Assembly: GCF_004340665.1 (NCBI RefSeq)
Contig: NZ_SLWO01000003.1
Location: 248,001-312,000, forward strand
Direction: 5' to 3'
Origin: Pedobacter psychrotolerans
GTDB lineage: Bacteria; Bacteroidota; Bacteroidia; Sphingobacteriales; Sphingobacteriaceae
DNA length: 64,000 bases
The position numbers and the translations under genes were made by a program. Below are positions 51,677-61,104 of this stretch, piece after piece (the stretch's first letter is position 1; each line of letters starts with the position of its first letter). The notes below the pieces were generated by a model, which ran no database searches, was not told the origin of the DNA, and saw nothing but the letters and a program-made list of their open reading frames with translations.

Positions 51677-51985
51677 ATGTTTTTAGAATTAACTGAGGAT
51701 AATCTTCAACAATATTTAGCCGACAACTCCAAAGTAATGGTTCAGTATGCCGCATCATGGTGTGGTAACTGTAGAATCATGAAACCGAAATTTAAAAAGC
51801 TGGCTGCAGAAAATGAAGATGTAGCTTTCTTAATTGTGGATGCCGAAAAACTTCCAAACTCACGCAAATTTGCAAACGTTGATAATTTACCAACTTTCGC
51901 AGCTTTTGAAGGTGGTAATTTGGTTGATCAGGTGCAAACCAACAAAGCTGAAGGTTTGATTGAACTTTTTAACAAAATAAAATAA
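51677..51985 (+). CDS. Thioredoxin-family protein with CGNC active site
   Basis: 102 residues, cytoplasmic thioredoxin fold. Active site S-W-C-G-N-C-R instead of the usual W-C-G-P-C, and the cis-Pro region N-L-P-T-F. The changed dipeptide should alter redox potential. Its stop overlaps the start of the next gene by one base. Position points to service of the peroxiredoxin. Confidence 0.92.
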   Translation: MFLELTEDNLQQYLADNSKVMVQYAASWCGNCRIMKPKFKKLAAENEDVAFLIVDAEKLPNSRKFANVDNLPTFAAFEGGNLVDQVQTNKAEGLIELFNKIK

Positions 51986-52233
51986 TGAAGATTCCGGTTA
52001 TAAGACAATTGTTTCAAAACACTACGCCTGCTCAATTGGAAACTACTTTAGAGGTTTTAGAGGCTTTCTGTGAATTCAGAGGTGTTAGTGAGCATGAGGT
52101 TGATGTTGCAGGCGAGATGATTACCAATATTTGTGGCGCTTTAGAAGTACACCAAATGGTAAGCGATGGTGCAGCTGAAAAAGACGCATTAAATGCCTTC
52201 GGCCAAAAAGTTATGGGCTCGATTGATCGATAG
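51985..52233 (+). CDS. DUF6952-like small protein
   Basis: 82 residues, mostly helical. It starts M-K-I-P-V-I-R-Q-L and contains C-E-F-R-G-V and I-C-G-A-L-E, so two Cys are present. Function unknown. Translational coupling to the CGNC thioredoxin suggests a role in the same peroxide-reduction system (inference). Two terminator-like hairpins follow. Confidence 0.72.
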   Translation: MKIPVIRQLFQNTTPAQLETTLEVLEAFCEFRGVSEHEVDVAGEMITNICGALEVHQMVSDGAAEKDALNAFGQKVMGSIDR

Positions 52234-52241
52234 TCTAACTT

Positions 52242-52274
52242 AAACCCGTAAGGTTTTAAAAACCTTACGGGTTT
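52242..52274 (+). terminator. Terminator of the peroxiredoxin operon
   Basis: Perfect palindrome with AAACCCGTAAGGT/ACCTTACGGGTTT arms and A/T loop, 8 bp after the DUF6952 stop. Confidence 0.8.
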
Positions 52275-52286
52275 GCAGACTTAAAA

Positions 52287-52326
52287 AAATAAACCCTTGT
52301 AGATAAAATCTGCAAGGGTTTATTTT
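52287..52326. terminator. Second, bidirectional terminator
   Basis: AATAAACCCTTG / CAAGGGTTTATT arms extended inward by GTAGAT/ATCTGC, flanked by A run and T run. Confidence 0.75.
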
Positions 52327-52336
52327 TTAGGTATAA

Positions 52337-52414
52337 CGTCATTGCGAGGCACGAAGCAATCCTACTACGTTCGCAACATATCGAATTAAGATTGCTTCGT
52401 GCCTCGCAATGACG
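52337..52414. repeat. Perfect 25-bp inverted repeat
   Basis: Arms 52337-52361 and 52390-52414 are exact reverse complements, starting CGTCATTGCGAGGCACG, with a 28-nt loop, between convergent operons. Same class as 50744-50807. Confidence 0.92.
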
Positions 52415-52440
52415 ATCTTTCTTATTTGACTAATTAAACT

Positions 52441-55026
52441 CTAAGCCAAATTCCTTCCGGCATTCACAATTCCAAATACTGTTCTCACCGCCAACTTTTC
52501 TAAAGCGGTTTGATCACTTTCATTTTGATTGTGCTGCAGTTTTTCAAGCGCAAAATGCTGAATTAAAACCAATGGTAAAATGATTCGCTCACGTGTTGCA
52601 ATCGATCTTTTATCTACCGGATAATTAGCCATTAGTGTTTCCTGCCCTGAAAGCTTTAAGAGCATTTTCTTCGTTAATTCAAATTCTTCATGCAATTGTG
52701 TCCAAAAAGCACCAAACTCCTCGTCTGCGGCTAAATGAGCTGTTATAGCGAAGTCTGATTTGCTCATACTCATCATACAGTTATCCACGATTGTTCTTAG
52801 GTAATCAGAATCTTCGTAAACTTTAATGACTTTATCCCAGTTTCCGGCTTTCTCCTGATTACTTAATGCAGTTCCCATTCCATAAAAACCAGGAACATTT
52901 TGCTTTAACATGCTCCAGGCTGTTACAAAACTGATTGCCCTTAAATCTTCCAGTTTCATTTCGCCGCCACCATTTCTTTTTACCGGTCGGCTACTGATGT
53001 TTGCCTGAGACAATAATTTCAGTGGTGATAATTTTTCAAGATAGCTAACGAACAATGGATGTTCACGCAAATCAACAAAACCTTTGTAAGCATCATTAGC
53101 CATTTCATCAAGCAATGTTTTATTTTCAGGATCTAAAAGTACATTGTGTTTCTCTTTTAAACCAGATGAAATTCCGGCATTGATTAACTGTTCAATGTTA
53201 AACTCAGCACTTTCCACCGAGCCATATTGTGAACTGATGGTTTGTCCCTGAACAGTTAACTGCATATTCTTATTGGCGATTTCTTTCCCCATTGAGGCGT
53301 AGAAACGATGTGTTTTACCACCACCACGCGCCGGAGGCCCACCCCGTCCATCAAAAAATGCCAATTGGATATTATGCTTTTTAGCAACAGCGGTTAATGA
53401 AGTTTTTCCATTAAAAATAGACCAATTGGCCATTAAATAGCCCCCGTCTTTTGTACTGTCGGAATAGCCAAGCATAATATCTTGTTTATTACCTCTGCTT
53501 GCTAAATGTGCCTTGTAAAAAGGATTACTGTATAAGATATCCATAATATCAGCAGCGCCTTTTAAATCCGTTACCGTTTCAAAAAGCGGCACAAAATCTA
53601 TGGTTAATGTATCCTTGCTCCAGCCGTTCCAAAGAAATAGTTCAATTAATTGAAGTATATCGGTTGCTCGCTGACAATTACTAATAATAAACCTATGACA
53701 GGCTTTTTCGCCATTGCGTTTCTGAATGCCTTTGATTTCTTTTATCGTTTGGATGGTATCTTTAATCAGATCATCTCCATCCGTGGCATAAACGGGTGTA
53801 GCTTCTTTAAAAGAAATGAGCTTAAGTTTTTCTCCTTCAGAAAGCTGATCATAATTTTCCGGATACAGTGAAGAAATAGGCTTGTTTTGACGGCAATATG
53901 CATGAACACTTCTCAACACGCGGCTGTCCTGGCGGATATCCAAGGATGCGAAGTAATTGCCGTACAAATCAATCTTTCTGATTAAATCATTAACCAGTTC
54001 AACAAACAAACCTTCATGCTCTGTAAGCAGTGTATCTTTAATTTTATTCAGGTTTTCTCTTAACTCGTCAGAAATATCATGTAACTCACAGGCCTGATCG
54101 AAAGCATTTTTATAAAGTACATCATGCAAAATAGCGATGTTTTCTTCAACTCCCCTAAAGGTGATCCGGCGTTTAATTACCCTGAAATCGCGATAGTAAC
54201 AGCGGAATAAAATCTGACGCAACATTTTAGAAACTTCCAATGTGGTATCTGCATGGATATTTGGATTACCATCACGATCACCTCCCGGCCAAAAACCCAA
54301 TTCTAAAATCTTCTTGGTTTCAAGATTATATTCATCCAGATTTTGATCAATCTCTGCCTGAATATTCGCCGCAGCAAAGTAAAAGGTATTTTCTAAAAAC
54401 CAGGCTAAATTCAAAGCCTCATCTACAGGTGTTGGAGATTTCTTGTTAAAAAAAGGCGTTTTTCCAAGTTGCTGTAGCAGCGAATTCATTGAAGTGATGT
54501 TATTCTCACGAATGGCATGAGTTAAATCGGTAATGATCGCTAAAACATTGCCTGGATAAAACTGAGTAGGATGTGCCGTTAAAACTAAACGCAATGATAA
54601 CTCATCAATCAACTTCTCAATTTTGGAAAGCATTGGTTTGTTATCAGCATTCTTTTTTAAAATGAAGGCAAGTGTACTTTGCTCATCAGTTGTATTCAAC
54701 TTTGTAAATGAAGCATCTTCTACAGCATCAAAAAGTACGACCTGACGTTCAATATATTGTATAAAACGGAACAGTAAATCAATAATATCTTTCCGCTCTG
54801 TATAATGGGTATACTTGGTGAAAAATTCTTCAATCACCTGAGCCGGCTTCTGTCCGTTGGATATTCCTTCTTCACAACTTTTAAAAAATAAGGGCAGTAA
54901 TGTTCCTGTATCTTTTATTTTATAAAATGGAAGGGTTAAGAAAAGACTGTTGAAGAGCTCAAATTTCGAGATGACCTCATTATTAAAGATAGATTCTCGC
55001 TGTGTAGTCAAACGGAGTTTTGGCAT
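52441..55026 (-). CDS. ppc: Phosphoenolpyruvate carboxylase
   Basis: 861 residues. Catalytic His in L-T-A-H-P-T-Q; PEP/bicarbonate motifs F-W-P-G-G-D-R-D-G-N-P, G-Y-S-D-S-T-K-D-G-G and D-G-R-G-G-P-P-A-R-G-G-G; C-terminal N-A-G-R-N-L-A end in place of the usual N-T-G. It makes oxaloacetate from PEP and bicarbonate. Slightly shorter than the enterobacterial enzyme (883). Monocistronic. Confidence 0.94.
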   Translation of the reverse strand: MPKLRLTTQRESIFNNEVISKFELFNSLFLTLPFYKIKDTGTLLPLFFKSCEEGISNGQKPAQVIEEFFTKYTHYTERKDIIDLLFRFIQYIERQVVLFDAVEDASFTKLNTTDEQSTLAFILKKNADNKPMLSKIEKLIDELSLRLVLTAHPTQFYPGNVLAIITDLTHAIRENNITSMNSLLQQLGKTPFFNKKSPTPVDEALNLAWFLENTFYFAAANIQAEIDQNLDEYNLETKKILELGFWPGGDRDGNPNIHADTTLEVSKMLRQILFRCYYRDFRVIKRRITFRGVEENIAILHDVLYKNAFDQACELHDISDELRENLNKIKDTLLTEHEGLFVELVNDLIRKIDLYGNYFASLDIRQDSRVLRSVHAYCRQNKPISSLYPENYDQLSEGEKLKLISFKEATPVYATDGDDLIKDTIQTIKEIKGIQKRNGEKACHRFIISNCQRATDILQLIELFLWNGWSKDTLTIDFVPLFETVTDLKGAADIMDILYSNPFYKAHLASRGNKQDIMLGYSDSTKDGGYLMANWSIFNGKTSLTAVAKKHNIQLAFFDGRGGPPARGGGKTHRFYASMGKEIANKNMQLTVQGQTISSQYGSVESAEFNIEQLINAGISSGLKEKHNVLLDPENKTLLDEMANDAYKGFVDLREHPLFVSYLEKLSPLKLLSQANISSRPVKRNGGGEMKLEDLRAISFVTAWSMLKQNVPGFYGMGTALSNQEKAGNWDKVIKVYEDSDYLRTIVDNCMMSMSKSDFAITAHLAADEEFGAFWTQLHEEFELTKKMLLKLSGQETLMANYPVDKRSIATRERIILPLVLIQHFALEKLQHNQNESDQTALEKLAVRTVFGIVNAGRNLA

Positions 55027-55354
55027 AGCTTAAGCAATAGTTTTGTATAGGGTAATACTACAAAAAATGCATAAGGTATTAAAATTCTAGCGCTTACAAT
55101 TTGGATAATTGTAGAATAAATTTTAATTTTAAAATCTTATTTGGTTACTAGCTAGCGAAGTAAGAATATTTGCAATGTTTAAGGGCATTGCATTGATTGT
55201 TAATTTTTTGGGTTAAAACAGCCGATGTACAAAATACACCGGCTGTTTTGTTTAGTCCCACCTAAATCTTCCCCGGAAGGGAGGACTTTAAGGCAGAAGT
55301 ATATGAATTTCTAGTATAACTTAAGCTTAGTGATTGCCTTTAACAGGGCAATAC
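55027..55354. other. Gene-free stretch between ppc and efflux operon
   Basis: AT-rich. It holds a small TGCAATG/CATTGCA hairpin (55171-55192) and the terminator at 55215-55249; no coding frame or consensus promoter is convincing. Confidence 0.6.
55215..55249 (-). terminator. Terminator of the efflux operon
   Basis: Fifteen-bp arms AAAACAGCCGATGTA/TACACCGGCTGTTTT with one mismatch and a 5-nt loop, T-rich on the minus strand. Confidence 0.8.
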
Positions 55355-56902
55355 TTAATGCGCATCTGTAACAATATTAGCGTTTTTCTTAAATTTCTGA
55401 AGATATAAAAGTGGAATAGAGAACAACATAATTAGTCCTGCAACCCAGTAAGCATCACTATAAGTAAGCAACATGGTTTGTTTAATTACGGTACCTTCAA
55501 TTGCTTTCATCGCCATTAATTTTGCATCTAAGAAAGAAGTTCCTTTAGCCATAAAGCCGCTGATTAAAGCATTAAACTTCTGCGTAAAAGCCGGGTTGTA
55601 TTCATTGATGTTGGTTAACAGATTATTTCTATGGAAACCAGCACGAACGTGAATTAAAGTTGTTAATGCTGCAATTCCAAATGACCCTCCTAACTGCCTG
55701 CTCATGTTATTTAAACCTGATCCTTGACCAATCTCCGCCCCTGATAAATCTTGCATAGCCAGCGTGGTTAAAGGCACGAACAGTAAAGCCATACCAAAAC
55801 CCCTAATCACTAGCGGCCAAAAGAAATCACCTGTTCCGGAAGCTAATGTTGAATTACTCAGCATCCAACAGAAAACGAAGAATAAAAACATTCCTCCGGT
55901 CGCCATAAATTGTGCAGGAACACCTTTTTTAAGCATAATACCAATAAACGGCATCATGGCAATGGTACAAATACCACCGGCAATAAATAGCTTTCCGGTT
56001 TGTAGAGGCGTAAAGCTTAACAAATTCTGCGCAAATACCGGGAAAACGAAAACCGAGCCGTAAAGTCCGAATCCTAAAATAAAAGAAGTAAACATTCCGA
56101 TAGAAAAGCTTCTTTTTTTCATGATCCTAAGGTTTACAATAGGAAACTCAGTAGCAGTTTCCCTCCAGATGAAAAGCAGCAACCCAAAAACAGATATTAC
56201 AGCTAATGCGGTAATGTATGGTGTTGAGAACCAGTCTTCGCTTTCTCCTTTTTCTAAAACGGTTTGTAAACTACCAACAGCTATTGCCAATAAAGCAATT
56301 CCCCACCAATCCACGGGCTTCCCTTTCCCATCTTTTGGCGTCTCTCGAATAAAGGTATAGGTACAATAGGCCGCGAGTATCCCGACGGGAATATTCACAT
56401 AAAAAATCCATGGCCAATCTGCCACTTCTAAAATATAACCTCCAATGGTAGGACCAACAGTAGGACCAACAACGGCACCTAAACCAAATAAAGCTGTGGC
56501 GATACCCACATCTTCTCTAGGCCAGGTTTCAATTAGAATTGCCTGTGCAGTAGAAATCAATCCACCACCGGCTACTCCTTGTAGAATCCTAAACAGAATC
56601 AGTTCATTTAAAGATGTGGCATTACCACATAAAAATGAAACCAATGTAAAAACGATAATGGAGGTTAAGAAATAATTTTTACGCCCGAAACGACTACCTA
56701 ACCACCCCGACATAGGCAGGATAATTACGTTCGCAACGGCATAACCAGTAGATAACCAGGCGATATCCTCAAGGGTAGCGCCCAGGTTTCCCTGTATTTG
56801 AGGGATTGCTACGTTTACAATGGTCGTATCAATCAACTCCAGTAAAGAAGCCGTGATTACCGTAAATGTAATAATCCATTTTTTTAAACCTACTTCGGCC
56901 AT
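55355..56902 (-). CDS. emrB: DHA2-family drug efflux MFS permease (EmrB-like)
   Basis: 515 residues, about 14 membrane segments. Early motif L-I-D-T-T-I-V-N-V-A-I-P-Q-I-Q-G and the loop motif G-S-R-F-G-R-K match DHA2 proton-drug antiporters, as does G-A-V-V-G-P-T-V-G-P in helix 5. It forms an envelope-spanning pump with the adaptor and TolC-like proteins encoded just upstream; substrate unknown. Seven bp after the adaptor gene. Confidence 0.93.
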   Translation of the reverse strand: MAEVGLKKWIITFTVITASLLELIDTTIVNVAIPQIQGNLGATLEDIAWLSTGYAVANVIILPMSGWLGSRFGRKNYFLTSIIVFTLVSFLCGNATSLNELILFRILQGVAGGGLISTAQAILIETWPREDVGIATALFGLGAVVGPTVGPTIGGYILEVADWPWIFYVNIPVGILAAYCTYTFIRETPKDGKGKPVDWWGIALLAIAVGSLQTVLEKGESEDWFSTPYITALAVISVFGLLLFIWRETATEFPIVNLRIMKKRSFSIGMFTSFILGFGLYGSVFVFPVFAQNLLSFTPLQTGKLFIAGGICTIAMMPFIGIMLKKGVPAQFMATGGMFLFFVFCWMLSNSTLASGTGDFFWPLVIRGFGMALLFVPLTTLAMQDLSGAEIGQGSGLNNMSRQLGGSFGIAALTTLIHVRAGFHRNNLLTNINEYNPAFTQKFNALISGFMAKGTSFLDAKLMAMKAIEGTVIKQTMLLTYSDAYWVAGLIMLFSIPLLYLQKFKKNANIVTDAH

Positions 56903-56909
56903 TTTAAAT

Positions 56910-57947
56910 TTATTTAGTAGAAACTGAGGCCTTAACGCTCATTCCTGGGCGTAACTTGGCTAACATTTCTTTTGATGGATGAATTTTAATTTTTACAGGA
57001 ATACGCTGAACAACTTTAACAAAGTTACCTGTAGCATTATCTGGAGGTAATAATGAACCTTTAGCACCAGTTATTGGTGAGAAGTTATATACTTCACCCT
57101 GAATTTTTTCATCAGGGTAGGCATCCACTTCAATTTCTACTTTAGAACCTGACTTAATTTTTTCTAACTGTGTTTCTTTAAAGTTCGCTGTTACGTAAAT
57201 ACTGCCATCGTTCACAATAGAGAATAAAGACTGACCAGGCTGAATCAATTGTCCTTTTTGAACATTCTTTTTAGAAACTAAACCTGTTGCAGGTGCTTTA
57301 ATATCAGTGTATGATAATTGTAATTTAGCAAAATCGATATCACTTTGGCGCTGACTAATTACATTGCTACTTACCGCCAGTTGAGATTGAGTTGTTCCTA
57401 CTTGTTTAACTGCAGCATTATATTGATCCTGAGCAGCCTGAAAAGCAGCTTCTGCTGATTCTTTCGATGCTTTTGCCTGATCAAATGCTTGTTGCGTGAT
57501 GGAACCATCTTTTATTAAGTTTGCATAACGGGCATAATCTTTATTTGCCAGGTTTAGCTTTACTCTTGCAGCCGTTACATTTGCTTTTGCTGTACTGGTA
57601 TTGGCCTGAGTAGCGGCAATTTGCGATTGTGCAACACCAACTCCTGCACTCGCCCCTTTTTGACCAGATTGCGCCTGCTCTAACTTTACTTTATAATCAT
57701 TATCATCAAGTTTCACTAAAACCTGACCTTCGGTAACATGTGTATTTTCTTCGAAATTAATATCCTTAACATAGCCACCTACCCGTGCAACAACAGGACT
57801 GATATCTCCATCAATCTGCGCATCATCCGTATCTACGTGTTTGCTATAATAATTCCACTCTACGATACCAAAAACGATACCTATTACTAGTAAAACCCCT
57901 AAAATGATTGGTACTACTATATTCTTTTTTTTCTTTTCAGTTGTCAT
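56910..57947 (-). CDS. emrA: HlyD/EmrA-type membrane fusion protein
   Basis: 345 residues. One N-terminal membrane anchor (about 10-30), a lipoyl half-motif V-D-T-D-D-A-Q-I-D-G, a helical hairpin rich in Ala/Gln (about 80-205), then the second lipoyl half and beta-barrel (I-K-A-P-A-T-G-L-V). Links the inner-membrane MFS pump to the outer-membrane channel. Eight bp after the tolC-like gene. Confidence 0.93.
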   Translation of the reverse strand: MTTEKKKKNIVVPIILGVLLVIGIVFGIVEWNYYSKHVDTDDAQIDGDISPVVARVGGYVKDINFEENTHVTEGQVLVKLDDNDYKVKLEQAQSGQKGASAGVGVAQSQIAATQANTSTAKANVTAARVKLNLANKDYARYANLIKDGSITQQAFDQAKASKESAEAAFQAAQDQYNAAVKQVGTTQSQLAVSSNVISQRQSDIDFAKLQLSYTDIKAPATGLVSKKNVQKGQLIQPGQSLFSIVNDGSIYVTANFKETQLEKIKSGSKVEIEVDAYPDEKIQGEVYNFSPITGAKGSLLPPDNATGNFVKVVQRIPVKIKIHPSKEMLAKLRPGMSVKASVSTK

Positions 57948-57955
57948 TGCTGTAT

Positions 57956-59275
57956 TTATTGCGTTATTTTTCCAGTTGATTTTAATAATGTGTAGTAAGC
58001 CAAACCTGCATCAGCTTTTGCGATTTCTAAATTGATCTTCGCCTGATATAAAAGCGTTTCTGCATCAATTCTATCGGTAACAGAGGCTACGTTGTTTTTA
58101 TATTTTGATGCAAGTAACTTGTCGTTTTCTGTAGCCTGAGCGATTGAAGTTTCCAGAACCTGAATCTTATTTACAGCAACCTGATAAGTTTGAAAGTTTT
58201 TGTTAATATCCGTTTTAACCTGATCTGTTAGAATATCCTTTTGAAAAGTGATGGCATTTTGCTCAATTTTAGCCTCACTCACTTTGTTTTTATTTGTCCA
58301 AAGGCTACCGATGTTCCAGGAAACAGTGGCACCAACGGTTACCGGCATTAAATATTGATTAACCGGAGGAATAAAGCTACCACTTGGATTAATATAATAT
58401 AAGTTTGCGCCAACTGCTACAGTAGGTAAGGTATTGGCCTTAACCGTTTTAATGTTATAATCAGCCACCTTGTTTTGCACATCAAGTTGTTTCAACTCCT
58501 GGCGGTTCGTCATGGCCTGAGCAATATATTCATTTAAAGAACCAATAGATTTCAAACCCACGCTCGGATCGGCAATATTGATTTCAGTATCTTCTGGTAA
58601 GCCAAGAAGAATATCCAAATTATAATTAATGATTTTGCGATTGCTTTCTATATCCATTTGGTTAAGGGTTACGTTAGCCTGTTGCAATTGGAACCGCAAT
58701 ACATCATTTTTAGTTACGATACCTTGCTCAAAAAAACGTTGTGCCTGTTTAATCTGGGCGGCAATTGATTCTAAATTCTGATCAACAACTTTTTTACTTT
58801 GCGCTATCTTATATAAGGCATAATAGGTATTAATTACAGCATAAGTAATTTCTTCCTTATTTTTATCAGCATCTAACCGGGCTACATCAGCCAATAATTT
58901 TGTTGATTCCTTGGCGTATTTAAGTTTACCGCCTCCGTATACCAACTCCTGAACTGCCGCAGTTCCTACAAAGGCATCAGCCCTGTTGGGTAAGTGAAAA
59001 GAAGATCCACCTCCGGGTAAGGTAAAAGTGGTGGTCGGGATTTCGGCGTGATTGTAAATGAAGTTAGCATTCGCTGATGGTAGCGCATTATCTTTAACTA
59101 CTTCAAGCTGTGCCATAGCCTGATCTATTTTATTTTGAGATAATTTTAAGTTTTTACTATTGGCTATGCCAAGTTCAATTGCCTGATTGATGTTTAATTC
59201 CTTTGTACTCTGTGCAAATAAAGCCATTGGAATTAATGATGCCACAAGCAGTAATTTAATGGATTTGGGTATCAT
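57956..59275 (-). CDS. TolC-family outer-membrane efflux channel
   Basis: 439 residues with a signal peptide ending A-L-F-A-Q. Two OEP repeats of paired long helices (start of each marked by A-I-E-L-G-I-A-N-S-K-N-L and A-M-T-N-R-Q-E-L) joined by short barrel strands. Functions as the trimeric exit duct. Its start overlaps the tetR stop by 4 bp. Confidence 0.93.
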   Translation of the reverse strand: MIPKSIKLLLVASLIPMALFAQSTKELNINQAIELGIANSKNLKLSQNKIDQAMAQLEVVKDNALPSANANFIYNHAEIPTTTFTLPGGGSSFHLPNRADAFVGTAAVQELVYGGGKLKYAKESTKLLADVARLDADKNKEEITYAVINTYYALYKIAQSKKVVDQNLESIAAQIKQAQRFFEQGIVTKNDVLRFQLQQANVTLNQMDIESNRKIINYNLDILLGLPEDTEINIADPSVGLKSIGSLNEYIAQAMTNRQELKQLDVQNKVADYNIKTVKANTLPTVAVGANLYYINPSGSFIPPVNQYLMPVTVGATVSWNIGSLWTNKNKVSEAKIEQNAITFQKDILTDQVKTDINKNFQTYQVAVNKIQVLETSIAQATENDKLLASKYKNNVASVTDRIDAETLLYQAKINLEIAKADAGLAYYTLLKSTGKITQ

Positions 59276-59898
59276 TTTTTTGTTGTTAAATAAACGGTTA
59301 AGAGATCTTGTAAGTAAGTGATGGTACGTTCTTTAATATTTTTTTTATCCTTCGGATTGTTCAAATCAAAGGATGAGAATGGCATAACTTTGTGTGGGGA
59401 GATCACAATGTTTGTAATCGTACCCATAATGGTTGCAATAACCATTCTTGCGTCAACCTGATTAAAACTACCATCTTCGATTCCATCGGCGATAATGCGA
59501 TCCATGATTTGCATATTCTGGCTCATGGCATCTTTAATTTTATCATACATTTCAGGTCGCTGTGTTAGTGACAGTTCTCTGTGCATCATTTTATGAAAGG
59601 CAGGATTACTTAAAATCCTATTTACATAACCCTCAATTATTTTATGCAATTTTTCAAGTGATGATATTTTATCTTCGTTAATGATTTTTAACTGAGATCC
59701 AAAACTGGCTATTCTGCCATTCATAATCTCAATAAAAACACCCTCTTTAGACCCGAAATAATAATTAATCATCGCCATATTGGCACCCGATTCCTTTGAA
59801 ATCTGGCGGGTGGAAGTACCCTCGTAACCTGTTTCACAAAACAGCTTTTCGGCGGCATCCAGAATGGCCTGTTTTTTATCTATTTTTTCTGCTTTCAT
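59272..59898 (-). CDS. TetR/AcrR-family repressor of the efflux operon
   Basis: 208 residues. N-terminal helix-turn-helix: I-L-D-A-A-E-K-L-F-C-E-T-G-Y-E-G-T-S-T-R-type sequence and M-A-M-I-N-Y-Y-F-G-S-K-E. The C-terminal ligand-binding part is TetR_C-like and helical. First gene of the tetR-tolC-emrA-emrB operon, and a perfect palindrome inside the promoter 19 bp upstream is its likely operator, so autoregulation with the pump genes is expected. Confidence 0.93.
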   Translation of the reverse strand: MKAEKIDKKQAILDAAEKLFCETGYEGTSTRQISKESGANMAMINYYFGSKEGVFIEIMNGRIASFGSQLKIINEDKISSLEKLHKIIEGYVNRILSNPAFHKMMHRELSLTQRPEMYDKIKDAMSQNMQIMDRIIADGIEDGSFNQVDARMVIATIMGTITNIVISPHKVMPFSSFDLNNPKDKKNIKERTITYLQDLLTVYLTTKK

Positions 59899-59912
59899 TT
59901 CTTATTCTGCCG

Positions 59913-59945
59913 CAAAATTAATCAATCGTTTGATTAATATCCAAA
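59913..59945 (-). promoter_or_regulatory. Promoter and TetR operator of the efflux operon
   Basis: On the minus strand TTTG (59942-59945), 21-nt spacer, TAATTTTG (59913-59920). The palindrome ATTAATCAA-TCGT-TTGATTAAT (59917-59938) fills the spacer and enters the -7 box, so bound repressor would exclude RNA polymerase. The rest of the gap up to 60242 is AT-rich without a gene. Confidence 0.82.
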
Positions 59946-60216
59946 TGTTTTCATACTTCTTTTACATTAGTCTGATAAAACATGATTTTTAAGCAAAAAG
60001 GGTATTGTACTCGTTGAGAAATTTATCATTCAAGATAGAAACTGGCAGCATATAAATTGTTAATGCTTAACACCAACACTTGAAAATTTCAACTTCGTGA
60101 TTTAAAATAAGATATACCAATTTAAAATATTTCATAAATACTGCCTCCGAATGACAATTTCAATCCTTTATTAAAAAATTGAAAGCTAATCGCAAATTAT
60201 AATTTAAAATAAATAC

Positions 60217-60224
60217 TAACTTTG
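60217..60224 (+). promoter_or_regulatory. TAnnTTTG box before small membrane protein
   Basis: TAACTTTG, 18 bp before the start codon; no clear -33 TTG. Confidence 0.45.
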
Positions 60225-60242
60225 CCTCCAAATATTTAAAAC

Positions 60243-60428
60243 ATGAGCTTACAAGAAAACAGCAGCAATAATTTCAACTGGTTATATTACGCATTAGGTT
60301 TAATCTTCGGAGTTTTAACTGGTGCAATCATTACGCAGAATTACATCTTCGCATTATTAGGTGGCGTTTTAGGTTTATTAACCGCTGGATTATTTTTAAA
60401 TGCCATTGTTAAAGGTAGAAAATACTAA
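60243..60428 (+). CDS. Small two-helix membrane protein
   Basis: 61 residues: a polar N-terminus (S-S-N-N-F-N), then two membrane segments at about 14-32 and 36-55 separated by a short turn, with a basic C-terminal G-R-K-Y. Good promoter box upstream and plausible codon use. Family and function not recognised. 32 bp before the DUF2911 gene. Confidence 0.65.
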   Translation: MSLQENSSNNFNWLYYALGLIFGVLTGAIITQNYIFALLGGVLGLLTAGLFLNAIVKGRKY

Positions 60429-60460
60429 TAGCTAAATCTTCATAACCTTTTTGAATTAAA

Positions 60461-61045
60461 ATGAACTCAAAGCAAATGAGAAATATTTTTGTTATTGTTT
60501 TCGCTTTGTTGTGCTTTAGTGCAAAAGCTCAGGAAGGTTTACCTGCAGAGGTAAAATTTCCTATCGCCGATCCAAGTCCGGCTGATATTCTTTATTTCCC
60601 CATCAATACGCCAAAAGCTAAAGAGGGTGAAAACTTAAAACCCGTCATTAAAATAATTTATTCACGCCCTCAGAAAAAGGGTCGTGATATTTTTGGTGTG
60701 CTGGAGCAATACGGTAAAGTTTGGCGTTTTGGTGCAAACGAGAGTACAGAAATTCGCTTTTATAAGAAAGTAACCGTTGGTGGCAAAAAAATTAAGGCTG
60801 GTACTTACAGTTTATTTGCCATACCCAATAAAGATAAATGGACTATCATCATCAATAAGCAAACCGATAAGTGGGGTGCTTTTACATATGATCAATCTAT
60901 GGATATCGTTCGTGTTGATGTTCCGGTCAAAAACTTAAACAAGCCAATTGAATATTTCTCCTTAACATTTAGTCCGCTTCCGCAAGGCGCTGCATTAGTT
61001 GCTGCCTGGGATAGAACACAGGTTGAACTACCAATCGCTTTTTAA
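60461..61045 (+). CDS. DUF2911 secreted protein
   Basis: 194 residues, signal peptide ending A-K-A-Q. The DUF2911 core is visible: Y-S-R-P-Q-K-K-G-R-D-I-F-G, V-W-R-F-G-A-N-E-S-T-E, G-T-Y-S-L-F-A-I-P and the final W-D-R-T-Q-V-E-L-P. Beta-rich periplasmic protein; function unknown, common in Bacteroidetes. Confidence 0.9.
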   Translation: MNSKQMRNIFVIVFALLCFSAKAQEGLPAEVKFPIADPSPADILYFPINTPKAKEGENLKPVIKIIYSRPQKKGRDIFGVLEQYGKVWRFGANESTEIRFYKKVTVGGKKIKAGTYSLFAIPNKDKWTIIINKQTDKWGAFTYDQSMDIVRVDVPVKNLNKPIEYFSLTFSPLPQGAALVAAWDRTQVELPIAF

Positions 61046-61104
61046 TTCGCGAAAACTCCATTGCTGGGAGAACAAATTAGCGATTTTCACACTCTTTTTC
61101 TTAG

